Positions 12,455-22,526 of a stretch of DNA of 64,000 nt are shown piece by piece. The translations under genes were made by a program, and so were the position numbers. The notes under the pieces are model-generated. The model saw only the letters and a program-made list of their open reading frames with translations. It did no database searches and was not told where the DNA came from. The DNA is from Sipunculus nudus (taxonomy: Eukaryota > Annelida > Sipuncula > Golfingiida > Sipunculidae). The first letter of the stretch is position 1, and each line of letters starts with the position of its first letter. The stretch is from NCBI GenBank assembly GCA_026874595.1, contig CM049308.1, forward strand, positions 50,846,624-50,910,623, in the 5' to 3' direction.

Positions 12455-13552
12455 ATAGAATACAGGTAACCGACAAGTGACTACATGTATCTGCCAAAAT
12501 CGGATAGTGAGGCATGGATTGAGTGGCAAGGGGAAATAGAGTGAGGTATGTTGCATATTAGCATGGATCTCTTCAGCCTAAATGTGTATGTAGGTTGTGC
12601 CACCTACCACAAATCCAGAAAGCTGTCCAAGTTGTATACACCTGCAAAATTTTAGGCAGAAAAGTCAAACCACTACATGTATATGAGCGATTTTTGCCCA
12701 TGGCAGACAAACAGACAAACACTGTGCAAAAATCTTTGCAGGTAACCCCTCCAGTTTTGTGTATGATAAAGACCTATGTGAGATCTAAACACATGCACAA
12801 TTTTTTTGACAGCGTTCGTTTCCAGAGAGCTCCTCGGAGACTAATGGACCGATTTTTCCCAAACTTAAACCTATTATCGGGTCACATGTGAACTGGTGCC
12901 TAACCAATTTGCATTGACCTCTGACCTTTTCTCTCTATCCAGTGTCCATTTGTGGGTCTGTTTCCACTCATAAACCCTCATATCTCGGGAACCGTTTGAC
13001 CGATCAGGAAATCAAATTGATACAAATGTAGCCCTTGGATTGCTTATAACATACACAAAAAATGGTGGCGCCACCTGTAACCATGTTTGCACAGTGTCCA
13101 TCTGTTCATCTGCCTTGGGTTAAAATCACTCATATCTCTGCAGTTAATTGACTAATTCACCTGAAATTCGTCATGTGTATACATCCAGGATAGCTTTCTT
13201 GATTTTATGACAGGTGGCGCCACCTACAATCAAGTTTACGCTGCAGACATCCAAGCTTATATCTCGGGAACCGTTTGACCGATCAGGAAATAAAATTTAT
13301 ACAAATGTAGCCCTTTGAAAGCTCTGTAACATACACAAAAAATGGTGGCGCCACCTGTAACAATGTTTGCACAGGGTCTGTCTGTTAGTCTGCCGTGGCC
13401 TAAAATCACTCATTTCTCTGTAGTGGTTCGACATAATTGCCTAAAATTTTGCAGGTTTATACATCGTGGACAGCTTTCTTGATTTTATGACAGGTGGCGC
13501 CTGTCAAAACTCTGTCAAAAACATAGTATCCGCAAAACTTCATTTTGGCGGA
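12455..13552 (-). mobile_element. Helitron-like non-autonomous element, copy H1, internally inverted
   Basis: The left end, TAGAATACAGG plus a decayed hairpin, corresponds to the hairpin/CTAG 3' end of copies H2 and H3 read on the minus strand. The right end, with cgcaaaact...ttggcggata (13530-13552), is the 5' terminal hairpin in the same orientation. Between about 12805 and 13500, however, the body reads in the opposite direction: it matches the plus-strand sequence of H3 (24090-24480), including the (t)cgggtcacatgtgaact and tgacctctgacctt segments. The right inversion junction (about 13500) falls inside a GGTGGCGCC half-palindrome. No coding potential is seen. Confidence 0.6.
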
Positions 13553-14242
13553 TACAAAAATACAGGTGGCTCCACCAGTCTGCAGAAACTAATAAAAACA
13601 CTTAATGGTCAATATCCATGCAAAAAATCATGGTGATCTCTGCATTAGTTGTTCAGATACTTCAGTTTTTGTATCAAATTGTCCATTATTCTGAGGGATA
13701 CTTCGGAGTCCTATAGCTTGAAGGATATGGGTAACAGAGACCTAATTTCAAGTTTCCACAGGCACCTTTCATGGGCCTCCTTGCATGACAAGAATGAAGA
13801 TTCTAGGTCCAGTTGTTGCGATTTGTACCCTGTTGACAGATAACCACATCTTTAAAGGTCTCAAAAAAAAAAAAATTCGTAAAAATTTGAAAAAAAAATA
13901 GAGGTGGCACACCCAGTCTGCAGAAACTGATGGAACAGCTCATGATCAATATGTATGCCGAAAATCATGACAATCAGTGTTGTAGTTATTGAAATACTGC
14001 AGTTTTTGTATAAAATTTTCCATTATTCTGGGGGGGGGGGGGATTTTGGACCCATACAGCTTAAAGAATATGGGTAACAGAGACCTAATTTCAAGTTTCC
14101 ATGGAGACTTTTCATGGGTCTCCCTGTGAGTCAAGAATGAAGATTCTTGGTCCAGTTTTTATGATTTGTGCCCTGTTAACAGATGGTCATATCTTTAAAG
14201 GTCTCAAAAATACAGAAAAATTTCGTAAAAAAAAACGAACAA
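13553..14242. repeat. Satellite B, left portion (two 338-340-bp monomers)
   Basis: Monomers begin at 13565 and 13903 with a degenerate GGTGGCGCCACC palindrome followed by CAGTCTGCAG. They share the internal landmarks ggatatgggtaacagagacc and gatttgtgccctgtt with the larger block at 16070-19040. A second-monomer boundary coincides with the left end of Helitron-like copy H2 at 14243. A G-run is at about 14031-14042. Confidence 0.8.
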
Positions 14243-16069
14243 CTAGAATACGGGTAGTCGACAAGCGACTACTTGTATCCGCCTAAATCAGAGTGGAACG
14301 GGTGAAGTGTTGCATATTAGCATGGATGTCTGCAGCCAAATTGTGTATGTAGGTTGCGCTACCTACGAAAAAATCCAGAAAGCTCTATACACATGCAAAA
14401 CTTTGGCCCAATCGGTCAAACGGTTCCAAAGATATGAGCTTGGATATCTGCTGCATAAACTAGAATGCAGGTGGCGCCACCTGTCATAAAATCACGAGAG
14501 CTGTCGGGGATGTATAAACTTGCAAAATTTTAGGCAGATATGTCAAACCACTGCCGAGATATGAGTGATTTTATCCCATGGCAGACAAACAGATTGGAGC
14601 TGTGCAAACATGGCTGCAGGTGGCGCCACCAGTTTTGCATATGATAAAGAGCTATGTGAGATTTATACACATGCAAAATTTTGGCCCAATCGGTCAAACG
14701 GTTCCCTAGATATGAGCTTGGATGTCTGCAGCGTAAACTTGATTGTAGGTGGCGCCACCTGTCATAAAATCAGAAAAGCTATCCAGGATGAATAAGCATG
14801 CCGAATTTCAGGTGAATTAGTCAAACCACTGCAGAGATATGAGTGATTTTAACCCAAGGCAGACGAACAGATGGACACTGTGCAAACATGGTTGCAGGTG
14901 GTGCCACCATTTTCGGTGTATGTTATAAAGCTCTCCAAGGGCTACATTTGTGCAAAAAAATTTTCCTGATCGGTCAAACGGTTCCTGAGATATGAGCTTG
15001 GATGTCTGCAGCGTAAACGTGAAAGTAGGTGGCGCCACCTGTCATAAAAATCAGAAAAGCTATCCAGGATGTATACGCATGCCAAATTTCAGGTGAATTA
15101 GTCAAGTCACTGCAGAGATATGAGTGATTTTAACCCAAGGCAGACAAACAGATGGACACTGTGCAAACATGGTTGCAGGTAGCGCCACCATTTTTGGTGT
15201 ATGTTATAAAGCTCTCCAAGGGCTACATTTGTGCAAAAGAATTTTCCTGATCGGTCAAACGGTTCCCGAGATATGAGCTTGGATGTCTGCAGCGTAAACG
15301 TGAATGTAGGTGGTGCCACCTGTCATAAAATCAGAAAAGCTATCCAGGATGTATACGCATGCCCAATTTCAGGTGAATTAGTCAAGTCACTGCAGAGATA
15401 TGAGTGATTTTAACCCAAGGCAGACGAACAGATGGACACTGTGCAAACATGGTTGCAGGTGGCGCCACCATTTTTGGTGTATGTTATAAAGCTCTCCAAG
15501 GGCTAAATTTGTGCAAAAGAATTTTCCTGATCGGTCAAACGGTTCCCGAGATATGAGCTTGGATGTCTGCAGCGTAAACGTGAATGTAGGTTGCGCCACC
15601 TGTCATAAAATCAGAAAAGCTATCCAGGATGTTTACGCATGCCCAATTTCAGGTGAATTAGTCAAGTCACTGCAGAGATATGAGTGATTTTAACCCAAGG
15701 CAGACGAACAGATGGACACTGTGCAAACATGGTTGCAGGTGGCGCCACCATTTTTGGTGTATGTTATAAAGCTCTCCAAGGGCTACATTTGTGCAAAAAC
15801 ATTTTCCTGATCGGTCAAACGGTTCCCGAGATATGTGGGTTTATGTGTGGAAACAGACGCACAAACGGACGCAGAGCGCAAAGGAAAGGTCAGAGGTAAA
15901 AAAAAATCGGGGCGCAGCAGTTCACATGTGACCCGAACATAATCCCGGGTTTCGGAAAATTCCGCCCAGTGGTTACGGAGGAGTTCTCCGGACACCTACG
16001 TGGCCGCGGCGGCGGCGGCGGCGGCGTGCAGCTGAAAACATAGTATCCGCAAAACTCTGTTTTGGCGGA
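14243..16069 (-). mobile_element. Helitron-like non-autonomous element, copy H2, with 280-bp internal repeats
   Basis: Read on the minus strand the element ends in GTAGTCGCTTGTCGACTAC-type hairpin sequence followed by CCGTATTCTAG at 14243, with T as the next base. The other end has the hairpin GTATCCGCC...GGCGGATAC type (16041-16069). The complement of GTATCCGCC recurs just inside the 3' hairpin, which makes an asymmetric terminal inverted repeat. Inside, GTTGCAGG landmarks at 14891, 15172, 15452 and 15732 show a period of 280-281 bp, and a less conserved unit starts near 14613. Each unit has two GGTGGCGCCACC-type palindromes. A GCG/GGC trinucleotide run lies at about 16004-16026. There is no ORF of note, so it would depend on enzymes supplied elsewhere. 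It sits exactly between satellite B monomers. Confidence 0.72.
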
Positions 16070-19040
16070 TACAAATACAGGTGGTGCCACCAGTCTGCAG
16101 AAACTTATGAAACACTCCATGATCAATATCCATGCAAACAATTATGGTTATCTCTGCATTAGTTGTTCAGATACTTTAGCTTTTGTATCAAATTTTCCAT
16201 TATTCTGAGCTGTACTTTGGAGTGCCATAGCTCAAAGGATATGGGTAACAGAGACCAAATTTCAGGTTTCCATGGAGACTTATCATGGGTCTCCCTGTGT
16301 GTCAAGAACGAAGATTCTAGGCCCAGTCGTTACGATTTGTACCCTGTTGACAGATAACTACATCCTTAAAGGTCTCAAAAACGGAGAAAACAATTCGTAA
16401 ACATTGAAAAATACAGGTGGCGCCACCAGTCTACACAAACTGATGAAACATCTCATGATCAATATGTATGTTGAAAATCATGACCATCAGTGATGTAGTT
16501 AATGAGATATTGAAGTTTTTGTATGAAATTTTTGACTATTCTGGGGGGTAATTTTGGGCCCCATAGCTCCAAGGATATGGGTAACAGAGACCTAATTTCT
16601 GGTTTCCATGGAGATTTTGCATAGGTCTCTCAGTCTGTCGAAAATGAAGATTCTAGGTCCAGTCGTTACGATTTGTGCCACGCTAACAGATGACAGCATC
16701 CTCAAAGGTCTCAAAAATAGAGGAAAAAATCGTAAAAAATCAAACAGTACAGGTGGCGCCACCAGTCTGCAGGAACTGATCGAACATCTCATGATCAATA
16801 TGTATGCCAAAAATGAAGACCATCAGAGATGTAGTTATTGAGATATTGAAGTTTTTGTATGAAATTTTTTACTATTCTGGGGGGTACTTTGGGGCCAGAT
16901 AGCTCAAAGGATATGGGTAACAGAGACCAAATTTCAGGTTTCCATGGAGACTTATCATGGGTCTCCCTGTGTGTCAAGAACGAAGATTCTAGGTCCAGTC
17001 GTTACGATTTGTACCCTGTTGACAGATAACTACATCCTTAAAGGTCTCAAAAATGGAGAAAACAATTCGTGAACATTGAAAAATACAGGTGGCGCCACCA
17101 GTCTGCACAAACTGATGAAACATCTCATGATCAATATGTATGTCGAAAATCATGACCATCAGTGATGTAGTTAATGAGATATTGAAGTTTTTGTATGAAA
17201 TTTTTGACTATTCTGGGGGGTAATTTTGGGCCCCATAGCTCGAAGGATATGGGTAACAGAGACCTAATTTCTGGTTTCCATGGAGACTTTTCATAGGTCT
17301 CTCAGTGTGTCGAAAATGAAGATTCTAGGTCCAGTCGTTACGATTTGTGCCACGCTAACAGATGACAGCATCCTCAAAGGTCTCAAAAATAGAGGAAAAA
17401 ATCGTAAAAAATCAAACAGTACAGGTGGCGCCACCAGTCTGCAGGAACTGATCAAACATCTCATGATCAATATGTATGCCAAAAATGAAGACCATCAGTG
17501 ATGTAGTAATTGAGATATTGAAGTTTATGTATGAAATTTTTTACTATTCTGGGGGGTACTTTGGGGCCCGATAGCTCAAAGGATATGGGTAACAGAGACC
17601 TAATTTCTGGTTTCCTAAGAGATTTTCCATGGACCTCTCAGTGTGTCAAGAATTAAGATTCTAAGTCCAGTCTTTATGATTTGTGCCTTGTTAACAGATG
17701 TTCACATTTTTAAAGGTCTCAAAAATAGAGAAAAAAATTCGTAAAAATTCGAAAAATACAGGTGGCGCCACCAGTCTGCAGGAAATGATGTAACATCTCA
17801 TGATCAATATGTATGCCAAAAATCATGACCATCAGTCATGTAGTTAATGAGATATTGAAGTTTTTGTATGAAATTTTTGACTTTTCTGGGGGGTACTTTG
17901 GGGCCACATAGCTTGAAGGATATGGGTAACAGAGACCAAATTTCAGGTTTCCAAGGAGACTTATCATGGGTCTCCCTGTGTGTCAAGAACGAAGATTCTA
18001 GGTCCAGTCGTTACGATTTGTACCCTGTTGACAGATAACTACATCCTTAAAGGTCTCAAAAATGGAGAAAACAATTCGTGAACATTGAAAAATACAGGTG
18101 GCGCCACCAGTCTGCACAAACTGATGAAACATCTCATGATCAATATGTATGTCGAAAATCATGACCATCAGTGATGTAGTTAATGAGATATTGAAGTTTT
18201 TGTATGAAATTTTTGACTATTCTGGGGGGGTAATTTTGGGCCCCATAGCTCGAAGGATATGGGTAACAGAGACCTAATTTCTGGTTTCCATGGAGACTTT
18301 TCATAGGTCTCTCAGTGTGTTGAAAATGAAGATTCTAGGTCCAGTCGTTACGATTTGTGCCACGCTAACAGATGACAGCATCCTCAAAGGTCTCAAAAAT
18401 AGAGGAAAAAATCGTAAAAAATCAAACAGTACAGGTGGCGCCACCAGTCTGCAGGAACTGATCAAACATCTCATGATCAATATGTATGCCAAAAATGAAG
18501 ACCATCAGTGATGTAGTTATTGAGATATTGAAGTTTTTGTATAAAATTTTTTACTATTCTGGGGGGTACTTTGGGGCCCGATAGCTCAAAGGATATGGGT
18601 AACAGAGACCTAATTTCTGGTTTCCAAGGAGATTTTTCATGGACCTCTCAGTGTGTCAAGAATTAAGATTCTAAGTCCAGTCTTTATGATTTGTGCCTTG
18701 TTAACAGATGTTCACATTTTTAAAGGTCTCAAAAATAGAGAAAAAAATTCGTAAAAAATCGAAAAATACAGGTGGCGCCACCAGTCTGCAGGAAGTGATG
18801 TAACATCTCATGATCAATATGTATGCCAAAAATCATGACCATCAGTCAAGTAGTTAATGAGATATTGAAGTTTTTGTATGAAATTTTTGACTTTTCTGGG
18901 GGGTACTTTGGGGCCCCATAGCTCGAAGGATATGGGTAACAGAGACCTAATTTCTGGTTTCCAAGGAGATTTTTTATGGACCTCTCAGAATCCCAAGTTA
19001 CAAGGTTCTAGGTCCAGCGGTTACGATTTGTGCCTGGTTA
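16070..19040. repeat. Satellite B, main array: 336-338-bp monomers in a three-monomer higher-order repeat
   Basis: Palindrome starts are at 16080, 16416, 16752, 17088, 17424, 17761, 18097, 18434 and 18771, spacing 336-337 bp. Monomers fall into types by their junction and post-palindrome sequence: type a has gtctgcacaaactgatg, type b gtctgcaggaactgatc, type c gtctgcaggaa(a/g)tgatg. The order from 16416 is a-b-a-b-c-a-b-c, and the a-b-c block repeats at 1009-1010 bp. Short open frames on both strands recur with the same period and are by-products of the repeat, not genes. The array lies between the end of H2 and a GACGGACA microsatellite with a terminal hairpin. Confidence 0.9.
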
Positions 19041-19140
19041 ACGGACGGACAGACGGACAGACGGACAGACGGACAGACGGACGACGGACAAAGAGTGATC
19101 GCTATAGCTCAGATGACTTTCAGTCAGCTGAGCTAAAAAC
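19041..19140 (+). repeat. GACGGACA microsatellite and terminal hairpin closing the satellite array
   Basis: An 8-bp GACGGACA repeat (19041-19089) is followed by TAGCTCA (19105-19111) ... TGAGCTA (19129-19135), with an inner GACT/AGTC pair, forming a hairpin. Then comes an A-rich tail. A GACGGAC run followed by a short hairpin ending in GAGCTAAAA is, as I recall, a frequent repeat-element end in molluscs, so it may be the 3' terminus of the larger element to which satellite B belongs. Confidence 0.6.
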
Positions 19141-20156
19141 GGACAAATCTTAACAGAAACTATGGTAAAACCAATGTTAAAGTTTAAATATAACAATGGT
19201 AAAGTTAAATGCTTGTTATTATTGATTATTATTATTGTTATTATTATCTTGTCGCTTTTCCATTATCCTTAAATGACTTGTGATGGCACAATGGCTATAT
19301 AGGCTGTTCCATCCGTCCGAGCAAGATCACTAGTACAATATTCATTTTTTTATGAAAATAGTAATTTGTAGACAATGAGTAGCACCCAGCTTGTACTATA
19401 TATATTTAATGCAACCATGAAATAAAGAATAAAGAAAAGTCTATTCTTATATTTTTTTAAAAATCTGACTGATTATGTCATTAAATGCAGGGTATGTAAG
19501 ATACAGCAGCGGAATGTACATCTTTGATTAGAGCCCATGTTTATTTTTTCATTTTTATACCAAATAACTCCTGACAAAAACTAAAGCATTTTATACCTGC
19601 TTAACTAATGCTCGTTTCCCTTAAATCGTGATCAAGAACAATTTTGATTTATTGCGCAAGCTAACAAAATAACATGTGCCTTATACAATAAACAAATGCC
19701 TTGAATGTAATTAAAGGTTTTTGCCTTCCTCTTTGGTTACTGTAATTTTAATACAGGCCATAAAAAGAATAACAAAATTGTTGGGGTTATAATATGGGGA
19801 TCGGTATGGAGGAAGTCAACATTCAGGTTGTTTTAACATCACATACACATTACCTTTTAAGTACATTGAACTTTTCTGAAACGACACATGTTCAAGTAAT
19901 TTTCAAGGAACTAGGTCTCAAAGAATCTGAACTAAGTTCGTGTTTCTTACTGCTCGTCCAACTTACTACTTACTAATGATCTCTCCGACGTACACCCTTA
20001 ATAATAAATTGTTAAAAAGTAGGAATAATAAAATCATTATTTGTATGTTCATTTTGGCAAATGTTAAAATTAAATATTAAAACGTGTCTTGTAAAACAAT
20101 ATTTTATTTAAAATGATATTGCAAGAAAATACAATTGTGTATGAATGCATCACATC

Positions 20157-20184
20157 TCTCTCTCTATCTGTCTCTCTCCTTCTC

Positions 20185-20226
<42 letters not shown>

Positions 20227-20228
20227 AT

Positions 20229-20276
<48 letters not shown>
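20157..20276. repeat. (CT)n then (TA)n compound microsatellite
   Basis: A CT run to about 20224 is followed directly by TA repeats. Confidence 0.95.
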
Positions 20277-20287
<11 letters not shown>

Positions 20288-20447
20288 TATTATACAAATA
20301 GACGGATCAAATTTTCTCAGACATTTTTTACTAATACGTAGTTTCGTGCAACGTGCAGCGCTCATCACTGTCTGATTGATTAAACAGTCTGATGTCATAC
20401 CATAAAGCACTCTAGCAGTTGCTTATTGCAATAAACCATTAGATTAA

Positions 20448-20497
20448 TTTATATATATATATATATATATATAAATATTTATATATATATGTATGTG

Positions 20498-20571
<74 letters not shown>
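20448..20571. repeat. (TA)n microsatellite
   Basis: About 60 TA dinucleotides with scattered interruptions. Confidence 0.95.
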
Positions 20572-20572
<1 letters not shown>

Positions 20573-20630
20573 TAAGTATAATGATAAGTGGTATAGCCGT
20601 GTTAGTCTGTAGTGGAAGTGTAGGTTTGGA

Positions 20631-20700
20631 GTAAGAGTGACGCCTTTTAGATAGACTAATATCAATTAACTTGTTACTATCTAAAAGGCGTCTCTCTTAC
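20631..20700. repeat. Near-perfect hairpin with 24-bp arms
   Basis: 20631-20654 pairs with 20677-20700 over 24 bp with one mismatch (core GACGCCTTTTAGATAG), leaving a 22-base loop. It is preceded by ggtatagccgtgttagtctg, which has the look of a mobile-element or SINE consensus segment. No transcript evidence is available from sequence alone. Confidence 0.6.
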
Positions 20701-22526
20701 ACATTTATATATGTGTGTGTGTGTCTGCCATTCATTTTTACCTCAATGTATGGATAAAATTTTACCTAATGTATAGGAAATTAAGTGTCTAGGAAACTAC
20801 ACGGGTGGGAGCTACCTTATGGGATAGCTTAAATGACTAGAGATTACCACTGCATTTAGAAAAAAATTAACACTTATCCCCTGAAGAAAACTCTCAACGT
20901 ACATAAACATTTGCAACAGTATGTAAATTATCTCACGCCATTTGTTCATTAGTTTGGCTGAATACAACATTTTGTTTGGCAAAACCATCGCTGTACACGG
21001 ACTTACAATTACCAATTCACCTGTTTCATTCATTGTTATGGTTCTGTGTGTGAGTAAACACAGTCCACGTGTGTCTGTGTACCATAAAAAGACTTTAGAC
21101 CATAACTAAAGGTCGTCTGATCTTGCGCGTGCACAACTCCCAAACAAGGAGAAATGATACGGAAGATAAAAAAAAAGATACACTATTGGGATGCTTGAGA
21201 AAATCTTGATTTGTAAAGTAGCGCGGTTTGGCCGCCAAGTGGCATGCGCGCTATGTTTACATTTGTACCACTGATCTCGCAAACCTAACATCACTTCTGT
21301 ACAGGAGTACTCAAATGGTTTACAATGAAGTATTCGAAGATATCATCATATTTTAAGGAGGAAAAATCAAGCTATGTGTATTAAGCATTTGATACTATAT
21401 GTGTTTATCAAATATACTTGGTATGTAATTAGGTACATTTAATATAACCAAAATATAATGTTAAACAATCCCAAACTAGTCAGAGAACTAAGTTTGTGTG
21501 TTTAGTATGTAAATTCATTTAAAAAAGAACCTTTCCTATTCTCTTGTCCCACCTTATTTTGTTGATGTTTCGGTCAAAGTTTATTAATTTAACATTTTAA
21601 ATACTGTTTTAATACAAGCTGAAAGACTTGTCATAACTGAATAAAAAAATTGGCACCATGTTTTTAAGGCTTTATAAAAAGGTGAAGAACAAAAATGCAT
21701 GGGGCGTCACATTTTTACAAACAAAATTTACCCAGGACGAATTTGCTACATATGCCCCTACACTATATATAAATATACCCATAGCGACCAAACGGAAGTC
21801 TGCTTTTCTTCGGTGACACTTTCCGTTCAATTCAGTCAAGTAACGTGAGGAAATGAATGATTTTCTGACTTTTTAGTGTTTAAACCTAAAAGTTAGAGTG
21901 GCCTATTTCCGGGTCAGGTCAGGTCGGCCGATTGTGTGGCTTAAGAGTGAGCAGGCATTAAAAATTGCAGGGCAGCAGAAAATTTCAGGTAAAAATATTT
22001 GACGGTGCAAACAATATTTATAGCAGGTAGGTGATAGGAGAAATTCGATAAATAAAAAAATAGTAGGGTTGGCCCTTTTTGTTTATGTTGGAGGGGACTG
22101 AAAGTTGTATATGTGTTTCAGGGGAAAGGATTGACAGGTGGCGATATCTAATGACCAGTTTTAGCAGCTGTAATATGTTCCGTTAAAATGACATACACTA
22201 TCCCCTGTTTTCCCAGAACAAAATAAAAGTGCAGGAGTTGAGCTTGAGTTTGATGTGTCATATGATGCCAAACACTAGACAGAATAAAACTTTTCAAGTG
22301 CCACCAACACGTGCACCTTCTATGGACATACATAGGGCCTGGAAATACGTCCTTCCAGCTGCAACACTCCTTGTTGCATTAACGTTATCTCCATATTTCG
22401 TTAAACTATATGAGCGCTATTATAAATGTTACAATCAGTTGGTTACACAAACATTTTGTGATCAACGGTAAGATTTATGAGAAGTTAAAATATCAATACA
22501 GACACTCTGACTCTTTTTATAAAATC

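Larger units (their letters stand above)
19141..22526. other. Microsatellite-rich non-coding region
   Basis: No gene is recognised. It contains CT and TA microsatellites (20157-20276, 20448-20571), an unusual 24-bp-arm hairpin (20631-20700) and A/T-rich sequence. A 73-codon minus-strand frame beginning with ATG at 21033 and a 62-codon one at 21294 have no family features. A possible MITE end (complement starting agtgtaggggcatatg) lies near 21755-21770. The last few hundred bases, just left of 22527, should contain the 3' untranslated region of transporter unit 1. Confidence 0.4.

Noticed and set aside
14817-15599. Three nearly identical 70-73-codon minus-strand frames (PTFTFTLQTSKLIS...) that look like a gene family
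   Set aside because: They recur with the 280-bp period of the Helitron-like internal repeat and are by-products of it.
16592-18511. Repeated 60-77-codon frames on both strands
   Set aside because: They follow the 336-bp satellite period, with equal openness on both strands; no coding signal.
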